This document shows, piece after piece, positions 15,769 to 22,868 of a DNA stretch of 64,000 nt. A program made the position numbers and the translations under genes. The DNA lies in contig NZ_OVCN01000003.1 in NCBI RefSeq assembly GCF_900406815.1, forward strand, positions 1-64,000, in the 5' to 3' direction. Each line of letters opens with the position of its first letter. Position 1 is the stretch's first letter. The notes beneath the pieces were generated by a model. That model had not been told where the DNA came from, searched no databases, and saw nothing but the letters and a program-made list of their open reading frames with translations. This DNA comes from Acinetobacter haemolyticus (GTDB taxonomy: Bacteria > Pseudomonadota > Gammaproteobacteria > Pseudomonadales > Moraxellaceae).

Positions 15769-16627
15769 GACCCACCCCCTCAATCAGAATTGACTTTTTT
15801 GGTGTGACATCCACGTAATGAGACCCACCGTTTAGGAAATCATCCCACTTGGCTTGTTCATTTGCTGTTTGTTGAGCAGATGATTGATATCCTGTGTTTT
15901 GGAAACGTTGAGTTCTTAACTTTGCCCAATCATCACGGATAGCGGTTTTGAATGCTGCATCCCAATCTGCATACTTGTAACCATTGGCTGCTGCTTTCGC
16001 TGTGAAGTATTCAAGGTGTTGCTCAAGATCACCAAAGTTTTTAGATTCTGCCCAAACTCTAACTTGATCACTGATTTCAAAGTTTTCAGGAACTGTAGTT
16101 TTTTGGGTTTTAGGTTTGCGTTTAGGCGAAGCCGAATTTTCGACAACGTCGGAAATAACTTCAGGAATCAGGTTAAGGGAATCAGGAATCAGGTTAAGGG
16201 AATCAGCACGATCAGTACCGTCTTGCTCGCGATTAATCTCGATATTTTGCAAGTCATTAGAATTTAAAGACTTAACTTCATCTTCTTTATCTTGTTGATC
16301 AATATCTGGAATCTCACTTCCACCCTCACGTTCATTCTTATGTGGGTTTTGGTGTTTAGTGAAATTAAGTACTTTGATGTACTTTTGTCCTTGTACCGTA
16401 TAAATCGCGATAAATCCCGATTTTTCTAGATCACTCACGAGCTGTTCAAGATCACAGTCGTCATAAGGTAGTAGTTGAACTTTTAGACGCTTAGGCTTGT
16501 ATTCAAAACAACCTTTAAAATCTGCAATGGTCCACATTCCGATAAACAATAATCTGGCCAATGGATTAGTTTCACTAAGATCGTCATTCGTGAAGAATGA
16601 AGGCTTAATGTTTCTTGCTCTAGCCAT
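15761..16627 (-). CDS. Replication protein O-like initiator
   Basis: A 288-residue protein whose N-terminal 95 residues (MARARNIKPSFFTNDDLSE, LLFIGMWTIADFKGCFEYKP) form the winged-helix domain seen in phage O-like/DnaD-type initiators. A low-complexity linker follows (residues about 110-160, with SLNLIPDSLNLIPE), then a C-terminal helicase-loader-contact-like domain (YKYADWDAAFKTAIRDDW). The linker coincides with tandem 21-bp DNA repeats, as iterons lie inside lambda O. The start has GGAGG upstream and overlaps the HNH gene by 8 bp. Confidence 0.75.
   Translation of the reverse strand: MARARNIKPSFFTNDDLSETNPLARLLFIGMWTIADFKGCFEYKPKRLKVQLLPYDDCDLEQLVSDLEKSGFIAIYTVQGQKYIKVLNFTKHQNPHKNEREGGSEIPDIDQQDKEDEVKSLNSNDLQNIEINREQDGTDRADSLNLIPDSLNLIPEVISDVVENSASPKRKPKTQKTTVPENFEISDQVRVWAESKNFGDLEQHLEYFTAKAAANGYKYADWDAAFKTAIRDDWAKLRTQRFQNTGYQSSAQQTANEQAKWDDFLNGGSHYVDVTPKKSILIEGVGHA
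16161..16206 (-). repeat. Two tandem 21-bp repeats inside the O-like gene (candidate phage origin)
   Basis: Copies at 16161-16181 and 16182-16202 are identical, followed by the first four bases of a third copy. They encode the repeated SLNLIPD. AT-rich sequence lies alongside (16250-16310). Lambda carries its origin iterons at the equivalent place; origin function here is an inference. Confidence 0.6.
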
Positions 16628-17399
16628 TTAAAATATCCTCCATTGCTGAGCGGAATTGAGTCCAGTTCTTTACCGACTTAGCTAGGTCTTTTAGTTCTTC
16701 CTCATCAACACCAGACTCAAGAGCATCAACCAGCCAAGCTAAAGCTTTTTGATAGTCAACATAGGAAATACGATTTTTAAGAATGCCTCGGATGTAGCAT
16801 GCGGATTTTTCGAGCTCGCCTTTTCTATTAAAATTTGCGACCTTAGGGATGTTTGCGAACATCGAACCAGCATCCAAAGTCTTCTCTTTTGTATATATTG
16901 GATTAAGGTCATCAATAGCTTGAAGAAGCTCATTTACATTAAATTTCTTCAGCCACTTGCTAATGTTCTTTAACCCCATTTCATTTACTTCAGCTGCGTT
17001 TTCAATTGATTGTTCAAAGTATTCAGCAATACTTTGTGAAACTTCATTGTCAAAGTCTTTGAGTTCGTCACGCCATTCAAGCAGCATCTGTAGTTGCTTC
17101 CGTCGTTCGTCCAACTCTTCAAGCATCTTTCTTTGCTTTTCAATTACCGAGTTGTCTGAAAGAAGGCGGTCACTTTTTCCAGAATTACAATCTTCACAAG
17201 ATGTAATAAGGTTGAGAATGTCATTCTCCCCACCCTTACTAACTGGGTTAATATGATCAACATTCAAAACAACATCAGGTGCTGCTTTACCACAGTACTG
17301 ACACTTAAACTGGTCACGTTTAAAAACTTCAAAACGCAATTTGTCACCAATTGTCTTGCGCTTTGGTTTTTCTGTTTTTTGTGCTAAATTTGATTTCAT
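16620..17399 (-). CDS. HNH endonuclease domain protein
   Basis: A 259-residue protein. Residues 20-80 hold a classical HNH domain: RFEVFKRDQFKCQYCGK, LNVDHINPVSKGG, DILNLITSCEDCNSGK, with two CxxC zinc pairs and the DH catalytic pair. The rest is helical, with a coiled coil (EKQRKMLEELDERRKQLQ) and a domain of unknown role that resembles sequences appended to HNH modules in Acinetobacter prophages. Its position just before the O-like gene suggests a role in replication/recombination or as an operon-resident homing-type nuclease. Confidence 0.78.
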   Translation of the reverse strand: MKSNLAQKTEKPKRKTIGDKLRFEVFKRDQFKCQYCGKAAPDVVLNVDHINPVSKGGENDILNLITSCEDCNSGKSDRLLSDNSVIEKQRKMLEELDERRKQLQMLLEWRDELKDFDNEVSQSIAEYFEQSIENAAEVNEMGLKNISKWLKKFNVNELLQAIDDLNPIYTKEKTLDAGSMFANIPKVANFNRKGELEKSACYIRGILKNRISYVDYQKALAWLVDALESGVDEEELKDLAKSVKNWTQFRSAMEDILNG

Positions 17400-17427
17400 T
17401 CATTGGTTCCTAATTGATGAATATCGA

Positions 17428-17454
17428 AGCCTGATCTTGTACATCAGGCTTTTT
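17428..17454. terminator. Hairpin between the RHH-like gene and the HNH gene (possible tR1-like site)
   Basis: AGCCTGAT and ATCAGGCT form an 8-bp stem around a 7-base loop. The T-run follows on the plus strand; on the minus strand the stop codon of 17444-17719 lies inside the stem. It could terminate leaked plus-strand transcription or pause the early minus-strand transcript. Confidence 0.5.
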
Positions 17455-17719
17455 CTTTGTCTAAATCCCTTACATTCCCATCCAATCCCTCAGCAAAAAT
17501 TACCTCTGTTGATAGATCCCGCATCAAAGCGCCTAATCCCAAGCGCTCAAATGATTTTGCTTGTAAATTAAGTACATGCCACTCACCTGCTATTTCCTTC
17601 TCAAGTAAATATGCAAGGTATTGAGCAAGGTCTTTACCTTTAATTTCAGCCAGAACTTTTGCACGTTCATGGTTTTCAGGAGACAAACGCACATGCGTAG
17701 ATTTTTTTTCGAGACTCAT
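17444..17719 (-). CDS. putative ribbon-helix-helix regulatory protein (CII-position)
   Basis: A 91-residue protein beginning MSLEKKSTHVRLSPENHERA and continuing KVLAEIKGKDLAQYLAYLL, the layout of a ribbon-helix-helix (CopG/Arc-like) DNA-binding domain: a short beta strand followed by two helices. It is the second gene of the minus-strand early operon, directly after the Cro-like gene, the place lambdoid phages use for CII. The C-terminal half is unfamiliar. Confidence 0.6.
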   Translation of the reverse strand: MSLEKKSTHVRLSPENHERAKVLAEIKGKDLAQYLAYLLEKEIAGEWHVLNLQAKSFERLGLGALMRDLSTEVIFAEGLDGNVRDLDKEKA

Positions 17720-17729
17720 TGGTTTGTCC

Positions 17730-17924
17730 TTAAGCAGCAGAAGCTTTGCTGCTCTGAATATTTTGGTTAAGAAATAAATGTGGATATTGGAGTTTTACCT
17801 TTGCTGGTATTCCTCGAGTCATCCAGTTTTGAACTCGCTGTTTATCTTTGAAGCCCAGTAGCTCTGCCACTTTTGTAGAGCCACCAAGCCGTAAGAGAAT
17901 TTCTTTATCAGCTTCGATAGACAT
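17730..17924 (-). CDS. Cro-like repressor
   Basis: A 64-residue protein with a helix-turn-helix: KEILLRLGGSTKVAELLGFK followed by DKQRVQNWMTRGIPAKVKLQ. The G-S-T-K-V-A-E-L-L-G and V-Q-N-W...G-I-P pattern is common to Cro/YdaS-type proteins of lambdoid prophages. It is the first gene of the minus-strand early operon, divergent from the CI-like repressor, and its promoter overlaps shared operators. It likely represses the CI promoter on entry to lytic growth. Confidence 0.78.
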   Translation of the reverse strand: MSIEADKEILLRLGGSTKVAELLGFKDKQRVQNWMTRGIPAKVKLQYPHLFLNQNIQSSKASAA

Positions 17925-17934
17925 GGTTGCCTCT

Positions 17935-18010
17935 AGTAAACATTTGTTTAATTAATAGTAAACATGATGTTTCCTAAAGTCAAATCATTTGTTTAACACA
18001 AAGTGTTTAC
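17935..18010. promoter_or_regulatory. cro-side operator cluster
   Basis: Three related palindromic sites occur between cro and cI: 17935-17950, 17957-17975 and a looser one at 17988-18010. The first two share half-sites AGTAAAC and GTTT separated by 4-5 bases. The same motif recurs on the far side of cI (18755-18772, 18831-18847, 18863-18881), so the CI-like repressor and Cro probably bind both clusters. Confidence 0.75.
17955..17983 (-). promoter_or_regulatory. Early promoter for cro and the replication operon (pR-like)
   Basis: On the minus strand TTGACT (17978-17983), a 17-base spacer and TACTAT (17955-17960). The operator at 17957-17975 covers the spacer and -10, so bound repressor would block RNA polymerase. 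Identical boxes and spacing occur in the promoter at 18855-18883. Confidence 0.78.
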
Positions 18011-18017
18011 TTTTTTA

Positions 18018-18034
18018 GATAATGTGATTATTGA
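18018..18034 (+). promoter_or_regulatory. cI promoter -10 and leaderless start (pRM-like)
   Basis: GATAAT at 18018-18023 is a good -10, with only weak -35 candidates within the operator cluster. Transcription would begin about 18030-18031, leaving at most a few bases before ATG 18034 and no Shine-Dalgarno, as with leaderless lambda cI mRNA from pRM. Confidence 0.55.
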
Positions 18035-18750
18035 TGAATTTGGATAATGTGATGAAAGAAGAAAAGGCTGCTCACCCTTCTGTCATAAGGCTTTTAGAAG
18101 CAAGCGGTGTATCTCAAGAAGAAACAGCAAAGGCTATTGATGAGTCACCACAAACAATTACGAATTGGAAAAAAAGAGGTGTATCTAAGGCAGGTGCATT
18201 AAAAGCAGCAGCAAAGTTTGGTGTTTCTGCAAATTGGATTCTTAAAGGTGATTCTAATAAATTAGGCGTTGGTGCGACTAAGGTCTTAGAGTGGGATTCT
18301 GATACACCAGTTGATAATGATGAAGTTGAAATACCTTTTTATAAAGAGGTTTTGGTATCGTGCGGTTCGGGGTCTTTAGCGGAAATGGTAGGAAATGAAA
18401 CAAGGAAGTTGAGGTTAAGCAAAGCCACGTTAAGACAATATGGTGTTGATGTTTCAAATGCTTACGCTTTAACAGCCTTTGGTGATTCAATGTCACCAGT
18501 AATCAACAGTGGCGCAACTGTATATGTTGATGTTGGAAGAACCAATATCATAGATGGGAAAATTTACGCTATAAGTCATGGTGGCTTATTTAAGTTTAAG
18601 TATTTATACAGAATGCCTAAAGGCGGTGTTCGTATTGTTAGTGCCAATAAGGATGAATATCCTGAAGAAATATTAACAGCAGAGGATATTATGGATCAGG
18701 AATTTTGCGTTGTAGCTTATGCTTTTAATGTGCAGAACTCGCTACCATAA
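18034..18750 (+). CDS. CI-like phage repressor with S24 (LexA-type) peptidase domain
   Basis: A 238-residue repressor. The N-terminal helix-turn-helix covers residues about 25-65 (GVSQEETAKAIDESPQTITN, WKKRGVSKAGA). A Cys-Gly cleavage site follows at 110-111 (VSCGSGS) and the C-terminal peptidase has AFGDSMSPVI (Ser about 152) and GLFKFKYLYR (catalytic Lys about 187). RecA-stimulated self-cleavage would induce the prophage. ATG 18034 gives an almost leaderless mRNA; ATG 18052 is an alternative. It stands between two operator sets and is followed by a terminator. Confidence 0.9.
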   Translation: MNLDNVMKEEKAAHPSVIRLLEASGVSQEETAKAIDESPQTITNWKKRGVSKAGALKAAAKFGVSANWILKGDSNKLGVGATKVLEWDSDTPVDNDEVEIPFYKEVLVSCGSGSLAEMVGNETRKLRLSKATLRQYGVDVSNAYALTAFGDSMSPVINSGATVYVDVGRTNIIDGKIYAISHGGLFKFKYLYRMPKGGVRIVSANKDEYPEEILTAEDIMDQEFCVVAYAFNVQNSLP

Positions 18751-18754
18751 TTAA

Positions 18755-18883
18755 AATAAACAAAATGTTTTAAGAGATCACTTTTGTGGTCTTTTTTTAT
18801 GTCTATGTTTAGTAAAAGAAAACAAAATAAATAAACATTTGTTTAATATTTTCCTTGACTACAGTAAACGCTGTGTTTACTAT
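18755..18883 (+). promoter_or_regulatory. Second operator cluster and early plus-strand promoter (pL-like)
   Basis: Operator-like palindromes lie at 18755-18772, 18831-18847 and 18863-18881 (AGTAAAC, 5 bases, GTTTACT, a perfect inverted repeat). The promoter is TTGACT 18855-18860, a 17-base spacer, and TACTAT 18878-18883, overlapped by the last operator. It drives the plus-strand recombination operon. The same boxes and spacing stand before cro. Confidence 0.78.
18775..18798 (+). terminator. Rho-independent terminator of the cI gene
   Basis: AGATCAC and GTGGTCT pair around TTTT and are followed by six T, 25 bp after the repressor stop. Confidence 0.8.
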
Positions 18884-18904
18884 TAACTCATCAGATAAAC
18901 AAAA

Positions 18905-18935
18905 GCCCTGAACAATCTTGGCGGATGCAGGGCTT
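18905..18935 (+). promoter_or_regulatory. Leader hairpin of the early plus-strand operon
   Basis: AGCCCTG and CAGGGCT form a 7-bp stem with a 17-base loop in the 5' leader, upstream of the ribosome site of the gene at 18956. There is no T-run. It might be a nut-like antitermination site or an mRNA stabiliser; the sequence alone does not decide. Confidence 0.4.
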
Positions 18936-18955
18936 ACTCAAAGAGTGAGATAAGT

Positions 18956-19348
18956 ATGAACATAAAAGCAAATGTAGTCAAACCAATGTGCACAGCACTT
19001 GGAGTAATGGGGATGCTAACAGCTGCTTATGCATTCGTTCCTGCGAAGATTGAGCATAAAGAGCCAGTTTACATCATGGCTCCATTCAAGCTTGATGAGA
19101 TCAATGTCAAAGCTGAGCAAGCAACTCTCTTAACAATCAACGAAGAATACGCTTTAGAAGTCGATTACGTTGCATCAGTTTTCAAGGATGGCAACGGTGT
19201 TGGTCACAACTGGACTGATGTTGAAGTAAGCGAAATCAAAGACATTCGCGTCTATTCAGAAGATGGCGAAATCCAAGCATACGTTGATCGTCTAGATGTT
19301 GTAGAGATCAAAGACATTATTGAACAAGAACTAAGAGAGCGCGTTTAA
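18956..19348 (+). CDS. hypothetical early phage protein with N-terminal signal/membrane segment
   Basis: A 130-residue protein, first of the early plus-strand operon. Residues 1-28 (MCTALGVMGMLTAAYAFVPA) look like a signal peptide or membrane anchor. The rest is acidic with two related phrases, VSEIKDIRVY and VVEIKDIIEQ. The ATG follows GAGTGAGATAAGT at reasonable spacing. First genes of such operons are often immunity, antitermination or host takeover proteins; nothing visible says which. Confidence 0.6.
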   Translation: MNIKANVVKPMCTALGVMGMLTAAYAFVPAKIEHKEPVYIMAPFKLDEINVKAEQATLLTINEEYALEVDYVASVFKDGNGVGHNWTDVEVSEIKDIRVYSEDGEIQAYVDRLDVVEIKDIIEQELRERV

Positions 19349-19367
19349 GCGCTCCGTGGAGAAGGTT

Positions 19368-19481
19368 ATGAATAACCCCTACAAAGAATTTGCCGTTGTA
19401 ATGACTTTCATTTTTATCGGCTTTTTTGCATCACTGGTGGTTCTTTACAAAGTGATCTGCCCTGCTGTGTGGAGTGTGTGA
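19368..19481 (+). CDS. 37-residue single-pass membrane peptide
   Basis: ATG 19368 has GGAGAAGG upstream at ideal spacing. The frame MNNPYKEFAVVMTFIFIGFF continues ASLVVLYKVICPAVWSV and stops at 19481, one base before the next ATG. Residues 8-30 form a hydrophobic helix. The strong ribosome site and tight packing support translation. Function unknown. Confidence 0.55.
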   Translation: MNNPYKEFAVVMTFIFIGFFASLVVLYKVICPAVWSV

Positions 19482-19482
19482 G

Positions 19483-20232
19483 ATGGATAACTACAAAATC
19501 AAAGTGAATGATGAAGCGGAAAGCAAAGAAGCGCAGGAGTTGTTTTTTGAGCTTGGGTATAAATGGAATGGTTCTGGGAAAGGATATTTCCATGTTACTA
19601 GCGGGCAAATTCTTGCGTACTCAACTGGCGTTTTATTCCAAATGGGAAATGAATCAGGTCAAGAACTCACCCTCCCTCAGCTTCGAGACCTTGTTGTGCT
19701 TAAGCGGAATGATGTGAAGGATGCGAATTATCGTGATAAGCAACAAAAGTTGATTTATTTGACTAGTGAAAAGATTATTTATTACTGGGATGGCGAATGG
19801 AGTGAATCAGCTTTTAACAAGTCAAATGGCTATGCAAAGTTTTTAGCCAATGACCTTACACCAATTGAGAGATCTCAAAACAAAGACTTGATTAGTGGGG
19901 CTGAGGCAAAATTGGCTTGGGCTAAGGGTGAGACAGTAGAGTTTAAACACACCAATGGCGAATGGTATTCAATTATTGGCAAAACAACTCTTGATGTTTT
20001 TGATAGCTATAATGAGTACAGAATAAAACCCCGCACCATAAAGCTTGAGCTAGAGATTCCTGCGCCTTTTGATCCGAGGGAGGGCGAAGAAGCTTGGTGT
20101 TTAGATGGTAATACGCTTAATGGCTACAAGAAGATTATTTGTGACGACTTTATAGATCCGGACATTGGTTTTTGGCGCACCGAAGAAGAAATCAAGCAAG
20201 TTGTTGCAGCGCTGAGGGGGATTAAGGGATGA
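19483..20232 (+). CDS. hypothetical phage protein built of repeat-type early modules
   Basis: A 249-residue protein starting MDNYKIKVNDEAESKEAQ. I chose ATG 19483, as GGAG lies 10 bases upstream and the preceding peptide ends at 19481. The N-terminal module (LFFELGYKWNGSGKGYFHV, residues 1-70), a central one (LISGAEAKLAWAKGETVEFK) and a C-terminal one (IPAPFDPREGEEAWCLD) look like the mixed, swappable domains of early Acinetobacter phage proteins. No catalytic motif seen. Confidence 0.65.
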   Translation: MDNYKIKVNDEAESKEAQELFFELGYKWNGSGKGYFHVTSGQILAYSTGVLFQMGNESGQELTLPQLRDLVVLKRNDVKDANYRDKQQKLIYLTSEKIIYYWDGEWSESAFNKSNGYAKFLANDLTPIERSQNKDLISGAEAKLAWAKGETVEFKHTNGEWYSIIGKTTLDVFDSYNEYRIKPRTIKLELEIPAPFDPREGEEAWCLDGNTLNGYKKIICDDFIDPDIGFWRTEEEIKQVVAALRGIKG

Positions 20233-20417
20233 ACGCTCAATCATATCTCTCGAACATAAAGTCAAAGCTTGATCGTGTTTATACAACTTCTGAGCTTAAT
20301 CAAGCAGTAGAGACACTTTACCAATTCGATCATTTAGATCGTGAAAATTACGAAATTTGGATGGCTGAAATCAAAAAGATTGAAGCACAAAAAACAGCAC
20401 AAGTTTTAGCAGCTTAG
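20229..20417 (+). CDS. hypothetical small phage protein
   Basis: A 62-residue helical protein (MNAQSYLSNIKSKLDRVYTT) whose ATG overlaps the previous TGA. It lies immediately before bet with a 9-bp gap. Recombination operons often have a small accessory gene here, but I recognise no family. Confidence 0.6.
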   Translation: MNAQSYLSNIKSKLDRVYTTSELNQAVETLYQFDHLDRENYEIWMAEIKKIEAQKTAQVLAA

Positions 20418-20426
20418 GAGAAGGTT

Positions 20427-21230
20427 ATGAATGCGCCAGTAAACGGAACACTAATTACAACTCAGATTGCAAACGTTGCTGAAACTCTTGGGTTGGTAAA
20501 TGTTAATCCACAAGAATTGAAGGAAACGCTGATCCAGACAGCTTTCCGTACTGAAACACCTGCAACTGATGCACAAATGGCTTCATTACTGATTGTTGCA
20601 GGTCAGTACAAGCTAAATCCTTGGACCAAAGAAATTTATGCTTTCCCTGATAAAAATAAAGGGATTATCCCTGTTGTTGGTGTAGATGGTTGGTCACGAA
20701 TCATCAATGGAAACTCCAACTTTGATGGAATGGAGTTTAAGTTTTCAGAAAATATGGTTCGCATGGATGGTGCAAAAGTTGACGCACCTGAATGGGTTGA
20801 GTGCGTTATCTATCGCAAAGATCGTACTCACCCAACTGTAGTTCGTGAGTATCTATCAGAATGTTATCGCGCGCCATTCAAATCAAAAACAGGTTATGTG
20901 GTAGAAGGCCCATGGCAAAGTCACCCTTCACGCTTCTTGCGTCACAAAGCAACAATTCAATGCGCTCGTCTAGCTTTCGGTTTTGTCGGCATTCACGATC
21001 AAGACGAAGCAGAACGAATTGCTGAAAGTGGTCAGCCTGTTAAGGATGTAACACCTGATACTGCGGATAATCGCCCTACTCTTACAGAAGAGCAAATTGA
21101 GAAAGCAGTTCAAAAGATTCGCAATGGTAAAGGCGACATTGAGGCGCTTAAGCACCACTACAACTTGAGCGAAGAACAACTCAATTATGTTCAGGCTAAA
21201 ACGGAGGTCTTAGAACATGATCCCGTTTAG
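20427..21230 (+). CDS. bet: Bet-type single-strand annealing recombinase
   Basis: A 267-residue RecT/Red-beta superfamily protein. Conserved parts include LLIVAGQYKLNPWTKEIYAF, GIIPVVGVDGWSRIINGN and SHPSRFLRHKATIQCARLAF. It anneals complementary single strands during phage recombination and replication. AGGAGAAGG precedes the ATG. The following exonuclease gene overlaps its end by 14 bp, as in lambda exo-bet style pairs (order reversed). NinB elsewhere in the phage fits as a loading partner. Confidence 0.9.
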   Translation: MNAPVNGTLITTQIANVAETLGLVNVNPQELKETLIQTAFRTETPATDAQMASLLIVAGQYKLNPWTKEIYAFPDKNKGIIPVVGVDGWSRIINGNSNFDGMEFKFSENMVRMDGAKVDAPEWVECVIYRKDRTHPTVVREYLSECYRAPFKSKTGYVVEGPWQSHPSRFLRHKATIQCARLAFGFVGIHDQDEAERIAESGQPVKDVTPDTADNRPTLTEEQIEKAVQKIRNGKGDIEALKHHYNLSEEQLNYVQAKTEVLEHDPV

Positions 21231-21855
21231 AGCATCGGGTGTGGGTAAGCTTATGGCTTACCCTGACAAAGACACCATACCAGAAGGCGCTTTATCTCAT
21301 ATTTATGAGATGGCAAGCCAGATACTTTTAGACTGGCGACCTGAATTAGATACACCTGAAATTGAAAAAGGCAAAGTAGTTGAAGATCAAAGTATTGCTC
21401 TACTCAACCAAGTGACTGGCAACTTTTATGTGAAGAATAAGACGCGCCTTACAACCGATTTATTTACTGGTGAATGGGATATAGATGAGCAGGATGAAGA
21501 CATCATTATTGATATCAAATCTGCCTATTCTAAAAAGACATTCCCAATCGAGATAAAGGCTGGTGATAAGAAGCTGTATGAGTGGCAGTTAGATACTTAC
21601 ATGTTGCTTCGCGATCTAAATAGATCCGCCATTGCATACACATTGGTTGATACACCTGATTACCTGATTAAGAAATACGAGAATATTGACTGGCATGTTG
21701 TGGGTCATATTCAACCAGAGCGCCGAGTAACCATGTTCTATAAAGAGCGTGATGCAACTCGGGAAAACCAAATAATTAGACGTGCTGAGATTTGCCAGGA
21801 ACTACTTTGTGAAATCTTAGACAAGAAAGGCTATAAGTTTGAGGTGACCACATGA
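21217..21855 (+). CDS. PD-(D/E)XK phage exonuclease, partner of Bet
   Basis: A 212-residue protein whose catalytic core reads TPEIEKGKVVEDQSI (Glu about 47-52), GEWDIDEQDEDIIIDIKSA (Asp and D-x-K, residues about 86-105) and YEWQLDTYMLL. This is the PD-(D/E)XK arrangement of phage recombination exonucleases (YqaJ/lambda exo type). It would resect duplex ends to give 3' tails for Bet. It overlaps bet and is itself overlapped by a small peptide gene. Confidence 0.8.
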   Translation: MIPFRASGVGKLMAYPDKDTIPEGALSHIYEMASQILLDWRPELDTPEIEKGKVVEDQSIALLNQVTGNFYVKNKTRLTTDLFTGEWDIDEQDEDIIIDIKSAYSKKTFPIEIKAGDKKLYEWQLDTYMLLRDLNRSAIAYTLVDTPDYLIKKYENIDWHVVGHIQPERRVTMFYKERDATRENQIIRRAEICQELLCEILDKKGYKFEVTT

Positions 21856-21935
21856 CAGAACTCTCTTTAGGCTTATCAATCTTGTTGGATTTGGCGGTTG
21901 GGCTTTTATTAATTCTGATGTTGGGAGTTTGGTGA
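21852..21935 (+). CDS. 27-residue single-pass membrane peptide
   Basis: ATG 21852 overlaps the exonuclease stop (ATGA), and the TGA at 21933-21935 overlaps the ATG of the next gene. The frame MTELSLGLSILLDLAVGLLL then ILMLGVW is almost entirely hydrophobic. Its boundaries on both sides are coupled, supporting expression. Function unknown. Confidence 0.5.
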   Translation: MTELSLGLSILLDLAVGLLLILMLGVW

Positions 21936-22336
21936 TGATAAAAGAAAAATTAACATTGGAACAAAAGCAGGCTTTCTGGACTGAACAACAGCCGTTATTT
22001 GAACAACATTACTGGCTTACTTCACATTTTGAATATGTACGATTTGACATGGAGCAAGGTAATTATGTTGTCCGAGATGATATTGATCTAGCTTTCCAAG
22101 ATGATGCTGATGAAGTTTACCACCGTGTCAATACGGGTTGGTCAATGTGGAAGCGTGCTGTCAATCACATGCAGAAAAAGCTTGAAGGCTGCGTGGTGGT
22201 GCCCAAAACCATCCCAAACAATGTTGTAGAGCGTCTTAGAAATAGTAGTTATCACTGGGGAGAACATACGAAAGATTACTTCACTCCAATTTATGAACTA
22301 ATGGTTGAAGAAGCAGCAAGGGGCGGAAATGAGTAA
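21935..22336 (+). CDS. hypothetical phage protein
   Basis: A 133-residue soluble protein (MIKEKLTLEQKQAFWTEQQP). It is rich in aromatic residues and contains FDMEQGNYVVRDDIDLAFQ and WSMWKRAVNHMQKKL. ATG 21935 has GGGAG upstream; TTG 21929 and GTG 21932 are less likely. No family recognised. Confidence 0.6.
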   Translation: MIKEKLTLEQKQAFWTEQQPLFEQHYWLTSHFEYVRFDMEQGNYVVRDDIDLAFQDDADEVYHRVNTGWSMWKRAVNHMQKKLEGCVVVPKTIPNNVVERLRNSSYHWGEHTKDYFTPIYELMVEEAARGGNE

Positions 22337-22577
22337 TTTTAAAAACTTAAAAATAGAAATATCTGATCAAGCTCCGATCTTAGCTGTTTGTGAGGCGCTT
22401 GAAAGAATTGGATATGTAAAATGTAAAAGCTTTGGATCTGGAACTATTACACATATTTTTGCTTTTGATGATGGAGAAATGATTGGTAGTTTTCAAGATC
22501 ATAATATTCCAAATATGTGTGAAGTCACGCTGAATGACCTTTTGGGTGAAGAAGCAAAAGCGGATGCGGAGGGGTGA
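22329..22577 (+). CDS. hypothetical small phage protein
   Basis: An 82-residue protein starting MSNFKNLKIEISDQAPILAV. ATG 22329 overlaps the previous stop and has GGGGCGGAA upstream. It alternates beta and helix (VCEALERIGYVKCKSF, THIFAFDDGEMIG), like small alpha/beta phage proteins. No motif points to a function. Confidence 0.6.
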   Translation: MSNFKNLKIEISDQAPILAVCEALERIGYVKCKSFGSGTITHIFAFDDGEMIGSFQDHNIPNMCEVTLNDLLGEEAKADAEG

Positions 22578-22868
22578 ATGGGAGCACATAAATATATTAT
22601 TACTGTAGAATCTGACATTCCCCCTCAGATTCTATTAGGTCAAAACCTTGGTGGCGCTATCGTCACCAAGCTTGAGCAGGAAAAACAAGAGTTAGTCAGT
22701 GCTTCAGAGTTGGCTAAAATCTATAATCTGAGCGTATCTACTATCAGAGATAAGTTGATTGCGATTAATCAAGGCACTGGTGGTAAGCACATGTACAATC
22801 CTGAATTAGCACGACAAATACTAACTCGAAATGAAAGCAATAAACGTGGCAGAAAGAGAGCTAATTAG
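22578..22868 (+). CDS. HTH DNA-binding protein, candidate excisionase/directionality factor
   Basis: A 96-residue protein; residues 38-80 form a MerR/excisionase-like helix-turn-helix (VSASELAKIYNLSVSTIRDK, then NQGTGGKHMYNPELARQIL) and the C-terminus is basic (KRGRKRAN). It is the last gene of the early plus operon and converges with the integrase, overlapping its end by 4 bp. The position beside int suggests a directionality factor, but a regulatory role is equally possible. GGAGG precedes the ATG. Confidence 0.6.
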   Translation: MGAHKYIITVESDIPPQILLGQNLGGAIVTKLEQEKQELVSASELAKIYNLSVSTIRDKLIAINQGTGGKHMYNPELARQILTRNESNKRGRKRAN

